A stretch of 64,000 nucleotides of DNA from positions 108,712,288-108,776,287 of the forward strand of contig NC_079135.1 in the NCBI RefSeq assembly GCF_945859705.1, written 5' to 3'. The notes beneath the pieces are model-generated. The model was given only the letters and a program-made list of their open reading frames with translations, searched no databases and was not told the DNA's origin. The position numbers were made by a program, and so were the translations under genes. The DNA is from Episyrphus balteatus (taxonomy: Eukaryota; Arthropoda; Insecta; Diptera; Syrphidae). Shown one piece after another: positions 34,217-46,758 of the stretch. Each line of letters opens with the position of its first letter. Position 1 is the stretch's first letter.

Positions 34217-36090
34217 CCCATTTCCGGCTAACGTTGTGTTTTCGCAACGTCATGTTTGAAAACTTCTGGAACATAACTGATTATATTTTTAAATAAACTA
34301 AAAAAGTATTTGGAAAGATAGTCAAATTATCTAATCGACCTGTTTTTGGATTTTTTTGTAAAAAAGTTTTTTTCGAGCTTTTTTGGGGCTATGAAAATTC
34401 GAGTTTTTCAAAATTTTGAGGTAAAATTTTTGAACTTTTGACAAATACATATAGTCAAAATTATAATTTTGTTAAATAGTCTCAACTACAGGTAAATAAG
34501 GGTTCAAATTATATTCTAAAATAGTGCTGAAGTAATTTATTTGAGTTGCCTGCTTGTCAGGTAAGATGAAAGCATTACGTTGCGTTTTCGCAACGTTAGC
34601 CGAAAGGGGTATCAACATTTTTGAAATATTTTTTTTTTTACATGGAGTATGAATAAATTTTATTTGAGTATTTTTATGAAGAAATGAACTAAATAAAGAT
34701 ACACTGAGAGATTGTTGAAAATAAAATAACAAAATTTGTCATAAGTTATACATTATAATTTGGTAATTTTATGCTTCCAAAGAATGGGATTTTGTGCCGT
34801 ATTCATCGAAGTATTTTTGATGAATCGGGATATAACATTTCTTGGAGGAAAAGCAGTTTGGCTAGAACACTTACAACGTCGCAATGGAGCACTTCATTGG
34901 GATTTCCTTCCGTTTGGATATCTGGTTCATTGCTTGTTTCTGATTGCAACAGGGAATCTACAACAAATATTCTAAATTCTAGTTTTGACATTGGTGTTTC
35001 CTTACCAAACTTTTTGCAAATGCCATATACTTTTAGGAACGCTTCATCCAGCGCATTTGATAGTCAAATATAATTGATCAGTTCGAATCCGATAATTTGC
35101 TTGTAGCGTTATCATATAAATCAATTCCATCCATCGGTTTGATGTTTTCACGAATTGAATTTGACATTGGAATGTTGACAAGTTTTCCCTTTATTCGATC
35201 AAACTGTTTTGCCTAATATATTGGTGGATCCATCAAATGATTTAATAAGACTGTTACAATTGTTGTTCCAGCGAACAGATGCAATTTCATTTTCGTTATC
35301 GAATGCAAAATCAATGAAACCATGACTTATTCTCATTTGTTTGAGTTCGGTCAGCTCTGATTTACCACTTCTTTTCTCACGAACTATGAATGTAAATACA
35401 ACACAAGAGTTGGTTTTTTGCTCTGCATTGAGAATAAATCAAAATACCTGTTAAAAGACGGTATTCTAGTTTGTGAGACTTAAAAAAAATTGTCGATTGT
35501 TGGCGGGTGCTGATTTGGTTTATCGATTTTTGAAAGGAATCAATTCAGAGAAGTTATCACTAAGTAATTGCACTACGATAAGAATTGAATGAAGTAGTAA
35601 CTTTTATCATTTTTTTGACAACATCAAACATACTGTCACCAAAACGATGTCGCAAGTGTTTCAGACAATACGTTTTTTTCTTCAAGAAATGTAATATCTT
35701 GATTCATATCCAAAATGCTTCGATGAGTACCACACAAAAAACCTTTCTTAGTAAGCATAAAATATCAAAATATAATGTTTAACTTATTAGAAATTTTGTT
35801 ATTTTATTTTCAACAACCTTTTATTACCCAGTGTATCTTTATTTGGTTAATTTCTTCATAAAAATACTCAAATAAAATTGATTCATACTCCATGTAAAAA
35901 TAAATTATTTCAAAAATTTTGATACCCCTTTCGGCTAACGTTGCGAAAACGCAACGTGAATTTTCTGGAAAACCAAAAGCTTTTCCAAATTTTTTTTTTT
36001 TCAGATTTCCTCTAATTGGGCCAAAAACAGATAGTGTGTAAAATTTCAAGTTTCTAAGTCAACTGGAACTGGTAGCCGCCGGAAATGGGT
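34217..36090 (-). mobile_element. Decayed piggyBac-superfamily transposon
   Basis: Both ends read CCCATTTCCGGC (inverted) and are flanked by TTAA at 34213-34216 and 36091-36094, as piggyBac elements require. Long subterminal inverted sections follow (for example 34575-34760 against 35770-35960). Four copies of a hairpin like CGTTGCG-TTTT-CGCAACG sit near the ends (about 34235, 34580, 35938 and 35950). A damaged transposase fragment lies on the minus strand in the middle. The element is 1874 bp, shorter than a full piggyBac, and cannot be autonomous. Confidence 0.82.
34803..35460 (-). pseudogene. piggyBac-type transposase remnant (DDE_Tnp_1_7 family)
   Basis: Reading the minus strand from 35385, the translation VREKRSGKSELTELKQM leads to FIDFAFDNENEIASVRWNNN. 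This matches the order of family motifs (REN.R.GK, then F....D....... RW.DN). The frame hits a stop at 35199-35201. In another frame QFDRIKGKLVNIPM leads to IKPMDGIDLYDN, corresponding to the family's MGGVDL.D motif. A stop follows at 35078-35080. A further open stretch to 34803 (SKLEFRIFVVDSLLQ) may be the C-terminal part. Frameshifts, stops and the missing N-terminal half make this a pseudogene. Family names come from memory. Confidence 0.75.
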
Positions 36091-36094
36091 TAAA

Positions 36095-39000
36095 TCCAAG
36101 TTGATTTAAGATTCGAAGAAACTATTGTATGTTTCGTTAAGTATTTTAAAGATGTTAAAAACTGTAGTAACCCTTGTGGAGGTAATAGGTAGTTATAGTG
36201 CAGTTAAATAAAAAAAATAAGTATCCTTTAGTATACCTTTCTAAGACGCAAGACTTTTTTCGATGTTAATCGATAATACTCTTATAAATATCATACTCGC
36301 AAAAATATTTACAGCTAAGAATTTTGTAAAAAAGAACGAGAGAGGTTCGCGAAATAAAAAGGGGTTGGTGAAAACATTTTACCAAATATTTCATTGTATT
36401 CGTTTTTGAAATAATGTTTTTATGTCGCAAACGCGTCTCTTTAACGCGTCACAAATATGTGCTATTGCATTTGAATTCGAATTTCTGAGCAATCCAAATT
36501 TGGTAGAGGTAGTACAACATTTTGGAAATACATACTCTGAAACTCTCAAAGAAGCTGCAAAATTTGTTTGAAGAAATTTATATCAGTGTCTTAAAACTTT
36601 TAAAAAATTAAGTATTTTGCAATTTTTTGCAATCTTACATCTGGCCTAAGTCAAAAACTCCGATTTCAATTTAATTTTATACTTAATAACATTTTGCAAT
36701 ATTTTTCGGTTAAAAATGTTTTGTTTTTTATTATTTCTTGCTCCTTTAATTGTTAATTTTGTAAGTGGGCTAACTTTTTTGAAAAAGCTTCTTTCAGAAA
36801 AAACTATATACATTTACAATTAACGACATTTATTATTTTTTGCACTTCCGTAAAATTTTTAAAGACAAGTAAGAATATTGGTTTACTAAAAACATACCTA
36901 TTGATTTTTTTATGACAATCGTACAATAAGAAAAAAGTACTCACAAAAAACGGTATTACCTGGTTCTTATTCATTGCTTTTGTTTTATTGCTGCTAAATA
37001 AACCAGATTTCAGAAAATAAACAGAAACATTTAATCCATTAATCTTAAGAATTGAAACCAACTAAGAAAACAACTCAACATCAAGTTATAACATAAGAAC
37101 CCATCTTGCCTCAAGGCTTCCAATTTAAATGCCAATTTAACGAAGCACCATCTTCATAATTTTGATTGCCTCTACGCAGTCTTATTTTTTTTTTTTTTTC
37201 TTGGAAAAGTAATTAAGAAAAATACAATTTTTTGTCTTATTTTCAATAAAACCCAACATGAAGATATTTTATTTATAAAACCTCTCATATGTATACACAA
37301 AAGAATATAAATCCAACCGTCAAAGTATCTTGCACTTCACATATTCAGGATTAAGAAAAACAAAAAAAAATCAAAGAACTGTTCGCAAATTGCTACATAA
37401 TACCTTCTCGCACAGCCTCATCAAACACAAAAGACGAAAAAAAAAAAAAAAAAACTGAAATACATTTCAAGAAAAGCACCTTTCGACACGAAAGTGCTTG
37501 TCTCTTGTTTCTTTGGCTCGATTGTTTTTCGCTTCAAGAAATAAAACATAAAATGAACAAAAAATATATATAAAACAAAAGAATAGAAAAAAAAAGAAAC
37601 AAAAAGAATTGCGTTGATATCTTTCTGCCAAATAAATCATAAAAAACACAACACAAAAAAAAAAAAGAAGAAGAAGAATAAATTTCCACCTTTAAGAAAA
37701 CAAACACACAAAAAAGCAATCAATCGTGAGATTTTGATGAAACAAAAAAGGGGCAAAAGTTTGAATAAGTTCGAAGGCTCCTCCGCCAACAAACGAAATC
37801 ACTTTTTTTTTCTGTTTTCATCTTTTCTCCTGAAAAAGCTAGCAAACGATAAAGTTTTTTCCTTCTTTAAGGAAAATTACTTTTAAAGGTAAATTCTTCT
37901 TCTTTTTACTTTTTTTTTTTTAACTTCCATCCATCAGCAGTGTCAAGGGTTGGGTGTTCCTTCGTCGGTCTTTCCTTTTTTAAGTTTTAAAATTTATTAA
38001 GGTGTTTGGTTGTGTCTGGACCAACCCTCGCCATTTTTTTTTTTTTTTGGGCCAATTCACTTTGAAGGCCCTCCAGAGAATGTGGCAACCGGATACTCAT
38101 ATTCATCATGACATAGGATCGTCGGAATCTCTCTGAGGTATTGAAACTAAACCACGAAGCATAGAGAACAGCACAACTTCCCAGACTCGTTACAATTTCC
38201 CTTACGACTCGACGTATCCTCTATATCGCATATCCTTTTAACAACCGGAAGGACTATGTAACACACAACTATAATCACCCACCATCAACCCATTCCACCC
38301 ACCAACTTGCAATGATAAGCACAAAAAAAAAGGATAAAAACAAAATCAGAACTTTTTTGTCGTGTTCCTTTTTATCCGGTTTCGTCCTTTAAAAGAAAGA
38401 AGTTTAATGTATGACCGACAAGTTGGCTGAATGCATCCACTTGAGTTGCTGCTAAGAGATTAAGTTGGGGTCGACCAACGCCAACGACGACGGTATAGTA
38501 AAAAGCCAAGGCAACAAGCAAGCAAGCATATCCAAGGAATAAAGCAAGGACCTTAGCCTAGTCGGACCTGTACCACACACACACACACACTGACAACAGA
38601 AAGAAGTCTATACAATTATATGAGGATAATGTGCAAGTGTTTATGATGGTGACTCTGTTTCTAATTCAATTTAATAAGAGCACAAGTCGACAAGCTTTGG
38701 TCTGATTTCCTTGAGGACAGTTTTATGGGGATTTTTCTTTCAAGCATTTTTTTTTTCTATTTTTTCTTTTCTTCATCTTTTTTTTTTTTATTTTTTTTGG
38801 TTTTACCTATACTTTCTTTTTAGTACTTCACATTATTCTCAAGTGATGCTAAAAGGATGTGTATCTTCTACTAAAAAGATATATACGAGTGAGTATATTT
38901 TCAGGTTTACTTGCTGTATCGACTTTTTCTTGAAAAATAATAAAAAAAAAAATAAAGGATATATGAACGGATGTTTAACCTACCTCCTTTTTATTTAGGA

Positions 39001-40585
39001 CTACTACATACGATATAGTCACCATATAATATAGACTGAAGCGTTATTGACACTTGCAAGAGTGAGGAATTGTGTTGATGTTAGCACTTTAATGAGGGTA
39101 GGTTAAATAAGTTTGATCTATATTCTGGGTCAAGTGGTAAGGAAGTTAAAAAAAAATAATAATAAATAAAAATAATGTACCAATATAATATATTATATAT
39201 CCATCAAGGAGAGACTCTATTTTAAGGGTAACTGTGAAGAAGCCTTGATTGAATTTTGAGGACCTTTTCAGTCGACACTTGTAATGTGATGGAGGATTTT
39301 TTGTTGTTTTTTTTTTTTTTTTGTATTTATGACTCATAAACTAAACGTATACTTGATTTTCAATTCAAGACAAAACAAGGAGAGCAAACAATTTTGGAAG
39401 ATTTTATAGAGTATTGAGAAAAAAAAAAGAACAAAATAAAGAGATGACGACAGAAAGATATCAAATTTTATGGAAGACGTAATTTATTTGGTTGGTTTAA
39501 CAAAAAAATTAAATTGATTCATTCAATATTGTAGAAAAAGTGTTTGAGACAGAATTGAAATCTCTTGAGGCTGTGTAAATTAAGGTCAAATATGGTGGTG
39601 GTAGAATATTAATGTGAGGTATTGTTTGTATAACGAGGTTTTCTTTAGTTGTGTATGGACTAGATATAGGATTGAATACAAATTAATCGATAAAAATATA
39701 GTTTTTTAGGAAGTATCGAAATCGATATGAGTGAATGGAGAACATTATATTGAATATTTGGACCTGTCAAATTTTTTGGTTCAAAAAATGTTTTGTAAGA
39801 CTATTACAAAAATTTATTTAGGTACCTACATTATTTAACAAAAAAAAAAAAATTTAAATAGGTACATAATTAATTTTTTTAAATTTAAAATGTTTTTTCT
39901 GACCAATTTTTTGTATTAAGCATGCATAATGCATGTGGTAAAAACTAGTTTTAGATTTCGAAAGATTGATTGTAATTTGACATAAGAAATCAGTTTAATT
40001 TTTTAAATTGGTCAGCAAAAGTAAATTTTTGAATGAAGTTTTCCTATGTAATGAAATATTACGTATACGCCATAGTGACTCATTTAGACGAATATATATT
40101 TCATATAATAGTTTAACATTTAAAATGAAAAGACAGTTAACAAATAAAGATAAAGAGGTAAAAATAAGTCGTAAAACAAGTAAGCTTAAAAAAATCAGGT
40201 ATAATATCAAAGATGATATTGGTTTTATGAAATGGTTAAATGTTACCATTTCATACCACTAAAATTTTTCCTTTTAAAAGTTTACTTTTCTGCACATTTA
40301 CTAACGGAGCGTCATTTTTATTATTAGTTTATTGAAACTTTATACAATCTTTGTCTTTTTTAGTCCCCTAACTGGATTTTTACTGATAAAATTATAACTA
40401 GATCAAATTAAAGCATGAAGGAAAATTGAGTATTTTTATTAGCATCTTGTTGTAAAATACTGGACATAGGTTCAAAGTTAGAACAACAACGAGCGAAGTA
40501 AAATAAGATAGCAGCATTTAAGTTTTTAAGGTTTATCATTCAGAAATTTCGTATAAAATAGCCGGTATATTTTTATACTTCTTAT
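36095..40585. other. Long non-coding stretch, partly unique
   Basis: From 37900 to 38700 the base composition is less AT-rich and the sequence looks single-copy (region around CCAGAGAATGTGGCAACCGG). A CA dinucleotide repeat lies at about 38573-38591. A copy of the TACGTATACGCCATAGTGAC motif is at 40058-40080. No open frame gives a recognisable protein. Confidence 0.45.
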
Positions 40586-42105
40586 TAGTGGAGTAACTAA
40601 AGCTCAAAAATTGGCAATATTAGGGAACCCGGCCAAACAGCTTAGATTTTGATGATCTTTTTTCAAACATGCGTCGGTAATTAAAAATACTTAAAAGTCT
40701 ATAGATAAAAAATTGCCGGTGTTGCCGTTTTGATTTTTTAAATTTAATTGAAGATTTTTGTGAACAAAAACAAATTTTTTTCAAAAATTTTTCTTAAATT
40801 TCATAAATTAATTGATGCCAAAAGATTGTCTAGGAAATTCAAGGAAAAAAATATATGGGAGTGAGGGACAATCTTCCATAGTTCAAGCGATAGATGCAAT
40901 TTTCTTATTAATTGACTTCAAACACAAAAAAAAAATATTTGAACACAACGGCAACACCTACAATATTCAAATATACATTTCTTAAAAGCTAGAAGCTTAG
41001 TCATATATGTAAAATTAAAATAAAGTTAATTGAATGAACTGCTTTTGAAAGAATGGTAATTGAACTCAGATTTTTGAAAAAAAAAAATTATTGAAAAAAT
41101 TTTAACATGTCGTTTTTTAAACTTGGTCGTAATATAAAATGCATTTATTTTCAAATTTTTTTGGCCGCATTTATTATGATTTCAAATTATAAAAGGAAAT
41201 GTCAATATATATTTCGGTTTATGAAAAAAATTAAAAAGTATTTCATTTTCGAAGAACTTATTTTAATAAAAGTTTTGAAAACAAATGTAACTTATTTTTT
41301 TTTTAAAGTTCAACATCTAAACATAAAATTATTTTTTATTTATTTAATAACCCTTACTGTTAAAAGTTAAATAGCAAAAATTTAAAGTTCCTATTTACCA
41401 CAGTCTTTAAGAAAATTTATTATTTCAATGCAAAAATTCAGTTTTAATAAAAAAAAACCATTGAAATTGAAGTAATTTTTCATTTTTTTTTTTCAAAAGT
41501 GTGATATATTTAACCTTTTTTGCTTCGAAATTCAACTGATAATATTTATGGCCAAAAATTTTTTTTAAATAAATTCATATTTTATTAGAAAAAGTTTGGA
41601 AAAAAGTAATTTTAAATTTTTCTGATGACATTTTTTTTTTAATTCTGAGTTTGAGGACCATTTTTTCAAAAAGTCTTGATTAAATTTAGTGGATTTAAAT
41701 TTAAGAGATAAGAATGAGCTTCTGGCTTTTTAAAAATGTATTTTAAAATATTGTAGGTGTTGCCGTTGTTTTCAAACTATTTTTTTTGTGTTTGAGGTCA
41801 GAATGTTAGAAAATTGCATTTATCGCTTAAACGATGGAAGATTGTCCCTTACTGCCTTTTATATATTTTCCTTAAATTACCTAGAGAATCTTTTGCTATC
41901 ATTTGTTTTATGAAATTTAAGCAAAAAAAATGGTTTTGTTAAAAAAAAAATTAATTTTAATTTTAAAAAACAATACGGCAACACCGGCAATTTTTAATCT
42001 ATAGACCTTAAAGTATTTTTAATTACCTACGTTTGAAAAAAAAAATCGTCAAAATCAAAGCTGTTCGGCCGGGTTCCCTAATAATTTGCTTTAGTTACTC
42101 TACTA
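40586..42105. mobile_element. Old foldback element, diverged arms
   Basis: Ends read TAGTGGAGTAACTAAAGC on the left and, on the reverse strand, TAGTAGAGTAACTAAAGC on the right. Both are flanked by TAT (40583-40585 and 42106-42108), suggesting a 3-bp target duplication. Matching blocks such as GGGAACCCGGCC, GCCGGTGTTGCCGT and GGACAATCTTCCAT recur in inverse order on both sides, down to a centre near 41345. Arms differ clearly, so the insertion is old. Confidence 0.75.
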
Positions 42106-43676
42106 TATTGTCTTTTGAAGACCAAAGACACTATTTGCAACCAAGCAACGTTCATTTAAAATTTTTAAAATAATCAACTTAAGTCGGTGTACATAAGAAG
42201 AGAAATTAGAATTTAGATCACCAATGGCTAAAATTCTTGTATAAAATAAGTCAAATAAACCGGAATAGCTTATTAAGAAGAGCTAATATGATAATTAGCA
42301 TTCACATCACATTTTTTTGAGATTCCGTGCAAAAAATACACCGATATTCAGTTGTTTTTATAATATACCATTAATGGTGCATAAAATTATTTGATTCTGA
42401 AATCAACCAAAACGGTTTATTTTGTACACTCTGTTTGGTGTAGGAAGCACACCCTGTGGACATAAAATTCACCAAAATGCATATGTGGGAGACGCCATAT
42501 TTTTCAATGGACGCCATTTAAAAATAGAAGACAGCGATTAATTATTTTATTAAAATAGTATATTTATCGACCTAATAGTCCCGCATTCTTAGTTTTTTCG
42601 ATTCATTATAAAATAACTTTTCTTAAAAAAATGTAAAACAACACAAAAATTATAATTTTTGAAAAATGGATTCTTAAAATCGAAAAAAAAATCATTAATT
42701 CACTGACATTTTTGAGGCGCTCGATTTTTAGAGGGGGTAGCATCTAAAATTAGTAGATAGAATGTGTTTCGTTTTAAAATTTGGCAAATAAAATCATATT
42801 TAACCATTGGTTTCTTATGGCAATATTATGAAAGTGAATAAAAATTCATTTTCATTTATTTCGTAAGAAATGGTGTGAATTAGAATTCATCAAACTGTTT
42901 GAGATAAAAAATAAACTTTGGTTCAAATTTTAAATCAGAATAATTTAAATGGTGTATTTTATCCATAGATTTATTGTGTATTTTTCAATTTCAAAGGGAT
43001 AATTTTCACCAAAAACAGATCATTTAATATACCACTAGTGCCATTTATACACCAAAATCGGTATATTTTTTTAACCACCGGAGTTTATTTTATACGAGAA
43101 AATGGTGTATTTTTTATATTCAAAATGCATATCACGAAAGTGCAAAAAATACACCAAATATTTTGGTGTATCTTAGACTTTTGTGCTACTTGAGTCTCAA
43201 ATCCGAAATGATTTGCAACTTACTAATTTTTATCTGTCCACCATTCACAAATATGAGCAGCTTAGAATCATTTTAATACAAGTTCCACATTTTATTATTA
43301 TTAAAAGAAATAATCAAAGGTTAAAAATGACTGCTGTGAGGAGCTCTGCAGCGAAAAAGAACTTTACTTGATATTAACCCGATGCAACGCATAACTAAAG
43401 TGAAAGTTTGAACATTTTCATATGGGTTTGCATTATTTAATCTATATGTCAAAATAAGTTTTATTTTCTAACTTTCAATTTATGCGCTCATTCATAGTAG
43501 AAAGAAATCGAAATCATTATTTGGAAAACTAATTTTAAGTTTATTTTTAAAGGCCAACCGAATATTTCAAAACATACTTTTGAAGTGAAAACTTCTTTAG
43601 TATCGTAGTGATTTGAAACAAGATGAAACGAAAAAGCGACACGAAAAATCAATTGATCATAACTTTTTTGTTATGA
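42106..43676. other. Non-coding stretch rich in GGTGTA/TACACC words
   Basis: Words like ATACACCAAAA and TTTGGTGTA occur many times on both strands between 42330 and 43175, for example the palindrome ACACCAAATATTTTGGTGTA at 43150-43169. This suggests a decayed repeat whose ends I could not define. No gene is visible. Confidence 0.4.
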
Positions 43677-44345
43677 TGTTAGATAGATGAATGAAATGTA
43701 TACAGTGGATAGGTAATTAAATAAATTATGATTGTGCAAAATTTCAATTAATTTCATATTCAAAATTCTGAGATAACGGTGAAAAGATGTTCTTTTTCTA
43801 AACACGTTATATCTTTTGATCTAGAGCACATAACAAATTTATTTAACTTAAATACGCATGCTGATAATATTACCTTTCATTTAATATATCACACATAACG
43901 GTACGTGCTCTACAAGTTATATAATCTTTAATTGAACAACTTGAAAAATACCTCAAAACACCTGTGAAGATTTGTTGCTGATGACCAGCCAGCAGTAGAG
44001 GAATTACCGTAATCTCAGTTTGAAATTTCGACATGGTTGGCTTTAAAAAATTCTTACTTTTTTTGTAGGCATGGTAGAAATATGATTGAAGCGTCATATA
44101 AAAGGTGAAATAATAATTATATAAAATTTATTATGGGTTGTCATTCAAAAAATGGATTTAATGGCGTTAGAAGAGAAAAGAGTTTGATTGTTTTGCTTTT
44201 TTATGAAAACGAATTGGGTTAAAAAAAAATTCTAGCTCTTTTTGTAGATGTTGTATAGACATGGTCGATTTAAATATTTTGAACTAAAACAATAAGCTTT
44301 CAGATAGTATAAAATTTATTGTAGGTTGTCATATAAAAAAAAAGT
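43677..44345 (+). repeat. R2 repeat copy b: head block plus tandem units
   Basis: Colinear with 15553-15918 plus 23319 onward, but without the modular element between. After ATGGTTGGCTTTAAAAAA it passes straight to TTTTTGTAGGCATGGTAGA and units of about 190 bp. It therefore serves as the empty site for the outer modular insertion. Confidence 0.82.
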
Positions 44346-44488
44346 TATATTTTTTCGATTTTGTTTAAATGTTATATTTCACTTCAACCACATGTGATTT
44401 GCACACATGATTTTTTTATTTCAAATCAAATTCTACTAAATACTCTACTTATATTTTTAAATTCCTCAATATATTATTCATTTCCTCA

Positions 44489-45734
44489 TAGAGCGGGCGG
44501 CCACTGCAGAAACGCTCAACTCATCGAGCTAAAGAAAATTTCAAATGGGAAGTGAAAGAGGGCTATTAGTAGTTACGAAAACCACAGGTCTTCCCGTTCG
44601 CATCCTGGCACGATTGGCGTGGTAAAGTGCATTGTGCATCTCATAGAGTTAAAAGACAATATTGGTGTCAAATTAAAGGTGATATTGTCAGCTATCAAAA
44701 TTCAGAGGTCTTCCGGGCGAAAGTCTGGCAGTTTTGTCATGCAGTCCGTTTTAAGGTTAGAAGCGATGAAAGTGAGTTTTTTCATAAAGTCTTGTTTTTT
44801 GTATTTTGGTCGATGAGTTAAGGAGTTTTTTCACTATAAAATAAAAATAAGAGTTATTAGCATTTAAATATAAAATGATGTTTTGGAAAAAGCTTGATAG
44901 ATTATTAACAATGACCCAAAGTATATGCAAAACTACGAATAATTCACGAAAAAGTCTCAAATAATACGCTGCGCCCCTTACAACTTACCGAATTAAAAGG
45001 CGAATTTAATGTCAAATTAAAGCTAATAATGCCCTTTTTTGAAAACCAGAGGTCTTCCAAGCCAAAAATTGGAAGTTGGGTCACGCAGCTTGTTTTAAGG
45101 TTAGGAGCGTTTTTCACTTAAAACGTTCACCCAGGTTGGGTGGTGAAATGTCAAGATGTGGCTTGGAAGACCTCCGGTTTTCAAAAAAAGACATTATTAG
45201 CTTTAATTTGACATTAAATTCGCCTTTTAATTCGGTAAGTTGTAAGGGGCGCAGCGTATTATTTGAGACTTTTTCGTGAATTATTCGTAGTTTTGCATAT
45301 ACTTTGGGTCATTGTTAATAATCTATCAAGCTTTTTCCAAAACATCATTTTATATTTAAATGCTAATAACTCTTATTTTTATTTTATAGTGAAAAAACTC
45401 CTTAACTCATCGACCAAAATACAAAAAACAAGACTTTATGAAAAAACTCACTTTCATCGCTTCTAACCTTAAAACGGGCTGCATGACAAAACTGCCAGAC
45501 TTTCGCCCGGAAGACCTCTGAATTTTGATAGCTGACAATATCACCTTTAATTTGACACCAATATTGTCTTTTAACTCTATGAGATGCACAATGCACTTTA
45601 CCACGCCAATCGTGCCAGGATGCGAACGGGAAGACCTGTGGTTTTCGTAACTACTAATAGCCCTCTTTCACTTCCCATTCGAAATTTTCTTTAGCTCGAT
45701 GAGTTGAGCGTTTCTGCAGTGGCCGCCCGGACTA
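44489..45734. mobile_element. Foldback element with near-identical arms
   Basis: Arms of about 580 bp (44489-45074 and about 45150-45734) around a loop of about 75 bp. The ends read TAGAGCGGGCGGCCACTGCA and, on the reverse strand, TAGTCCGGGCGGCCACTGCA, flanked by TCA (44486-44488 and 45735-45737). In the outer 290 bp I count only two differences between the arms. Each arm holds diverged internal copies of a unit with AGAGGTCTTCC and GTTTTAAGGTTAG. GC content at the ends stands out from the surroundings. Mirror-image open frames (such as a 67-residue frame seen twice) reflect arm identity and not coding. Confidence 0.88.
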
Positions 45735-46754
45735 TCAGTTAAGTGCCCTTTTCTGGAGATGTACATAGTTACTAAAATTAGTTTCTTCTATACGAAATTT
45801 TCTTCTTCCACTCATTTCCAAAGTCCATACTTTCTTTTTTCCATACCCAAATGTTCTCAATTTCCTAAATATTTTAAATTACTTAAACTTTTTTTTCTCT
45901 TTCTCAAAATTTTCTGAAAACTTCTATCGGCTTCACAGGCCAACCAAAAAGTGGTGGTTTATGATAAGCTTATCATCTTCTTCGAACTTAGCTTCCACTC
46001 AGACATCATTCACTTTTTCCTTCTCAAAATTTCATAGAATTCACCTTCAGTGCCATTGCAAAATCGAATTCTACCGAATCTTTCACACTCACACCAGTAC
46101 CCTTACAGTTATTGGAACTGTACCAAAATTTGGTGAATCCATATTTACACTTCTGCCATTTCATTTTAACTTTAAGGACATATTGACGCTTAATATTCAG
46201 TTTATCTTTTTTCTTGAAACTTGGTGAGTCTTAGGGGTTCATGATAAAGCTGATGCTCTAGGAGTTTTACGAAAAACTAAATTATTAACTTAACGAAATT
46301 ATTTACACTTTTTTGAATTATCTAACCGTTTAGTAGATATTTGAGGTCCAAAAATCGAGAAAATCTTTAAAAATTCGTTTTTTGTTCTTAATTTTGTAAC
46401 AAATTGAAAAATTATAATAATCAAACGCGAATGACATATTCTTGTAGGAAACAGATCGCTCCACAAAAAAAGGTCTTATGTAACTTTTTTTTATTAACCG
46501 AACCATTTGAAAGATATTCGAGGTCAAAGTTGAACAAAAATATAAAAACTTTTTTTACTTTTCAAAATTTTCTACTTCACTGAAAAGTCATTATTATTAA
46601 ATTAGTAAGATGAATTATTGTAAGGGCTTAAATGTTCTACAAAAAAGTCCTTGGTTGCTTTAACCGTTTAGAAGATATTCGCATCCAAACCAATGCCCAC
46701 TGATTTCAATAGTTTTCTTATGGTCCCTATGCATTGCGACTTGGATGCGAATAT
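45735..46754. other. Non-coding stretch
   Basis: Apart from a hairpin at 46671-46758 nothing specific was recognised. It lies between two parts of R2-type repeat and may itself be an insertion in one R2 copy. Confidence 0.35.
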
Positions 46755-46758
46755 CTTC
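46671..46758. repeat. Short inverted repeat, 18-bp arms
   Basis: GAAGATATTCGCATCCAA at 46671-46688 is exactly complementary to TTGGATGCGAATATCTTC at 46741-46758, with a 52-bp loop. It immediately precedes R2-type tandem units. Confidence 0.85.

Noticed and set aside
42330..43175. Possible TIR element from repeated ATACACCAAA/TTTGGTGTA words
   Set aside because: Words occur many times in both orientations, and no single pair of ends or target duplication could be fixed.
44627..45604. Near-identical 64-67-residue frames on opposite strands
   Set aside because: They are the same DNA read in the two arms of a foldback. Starts are non-ATG in part and no domain is recognisable.
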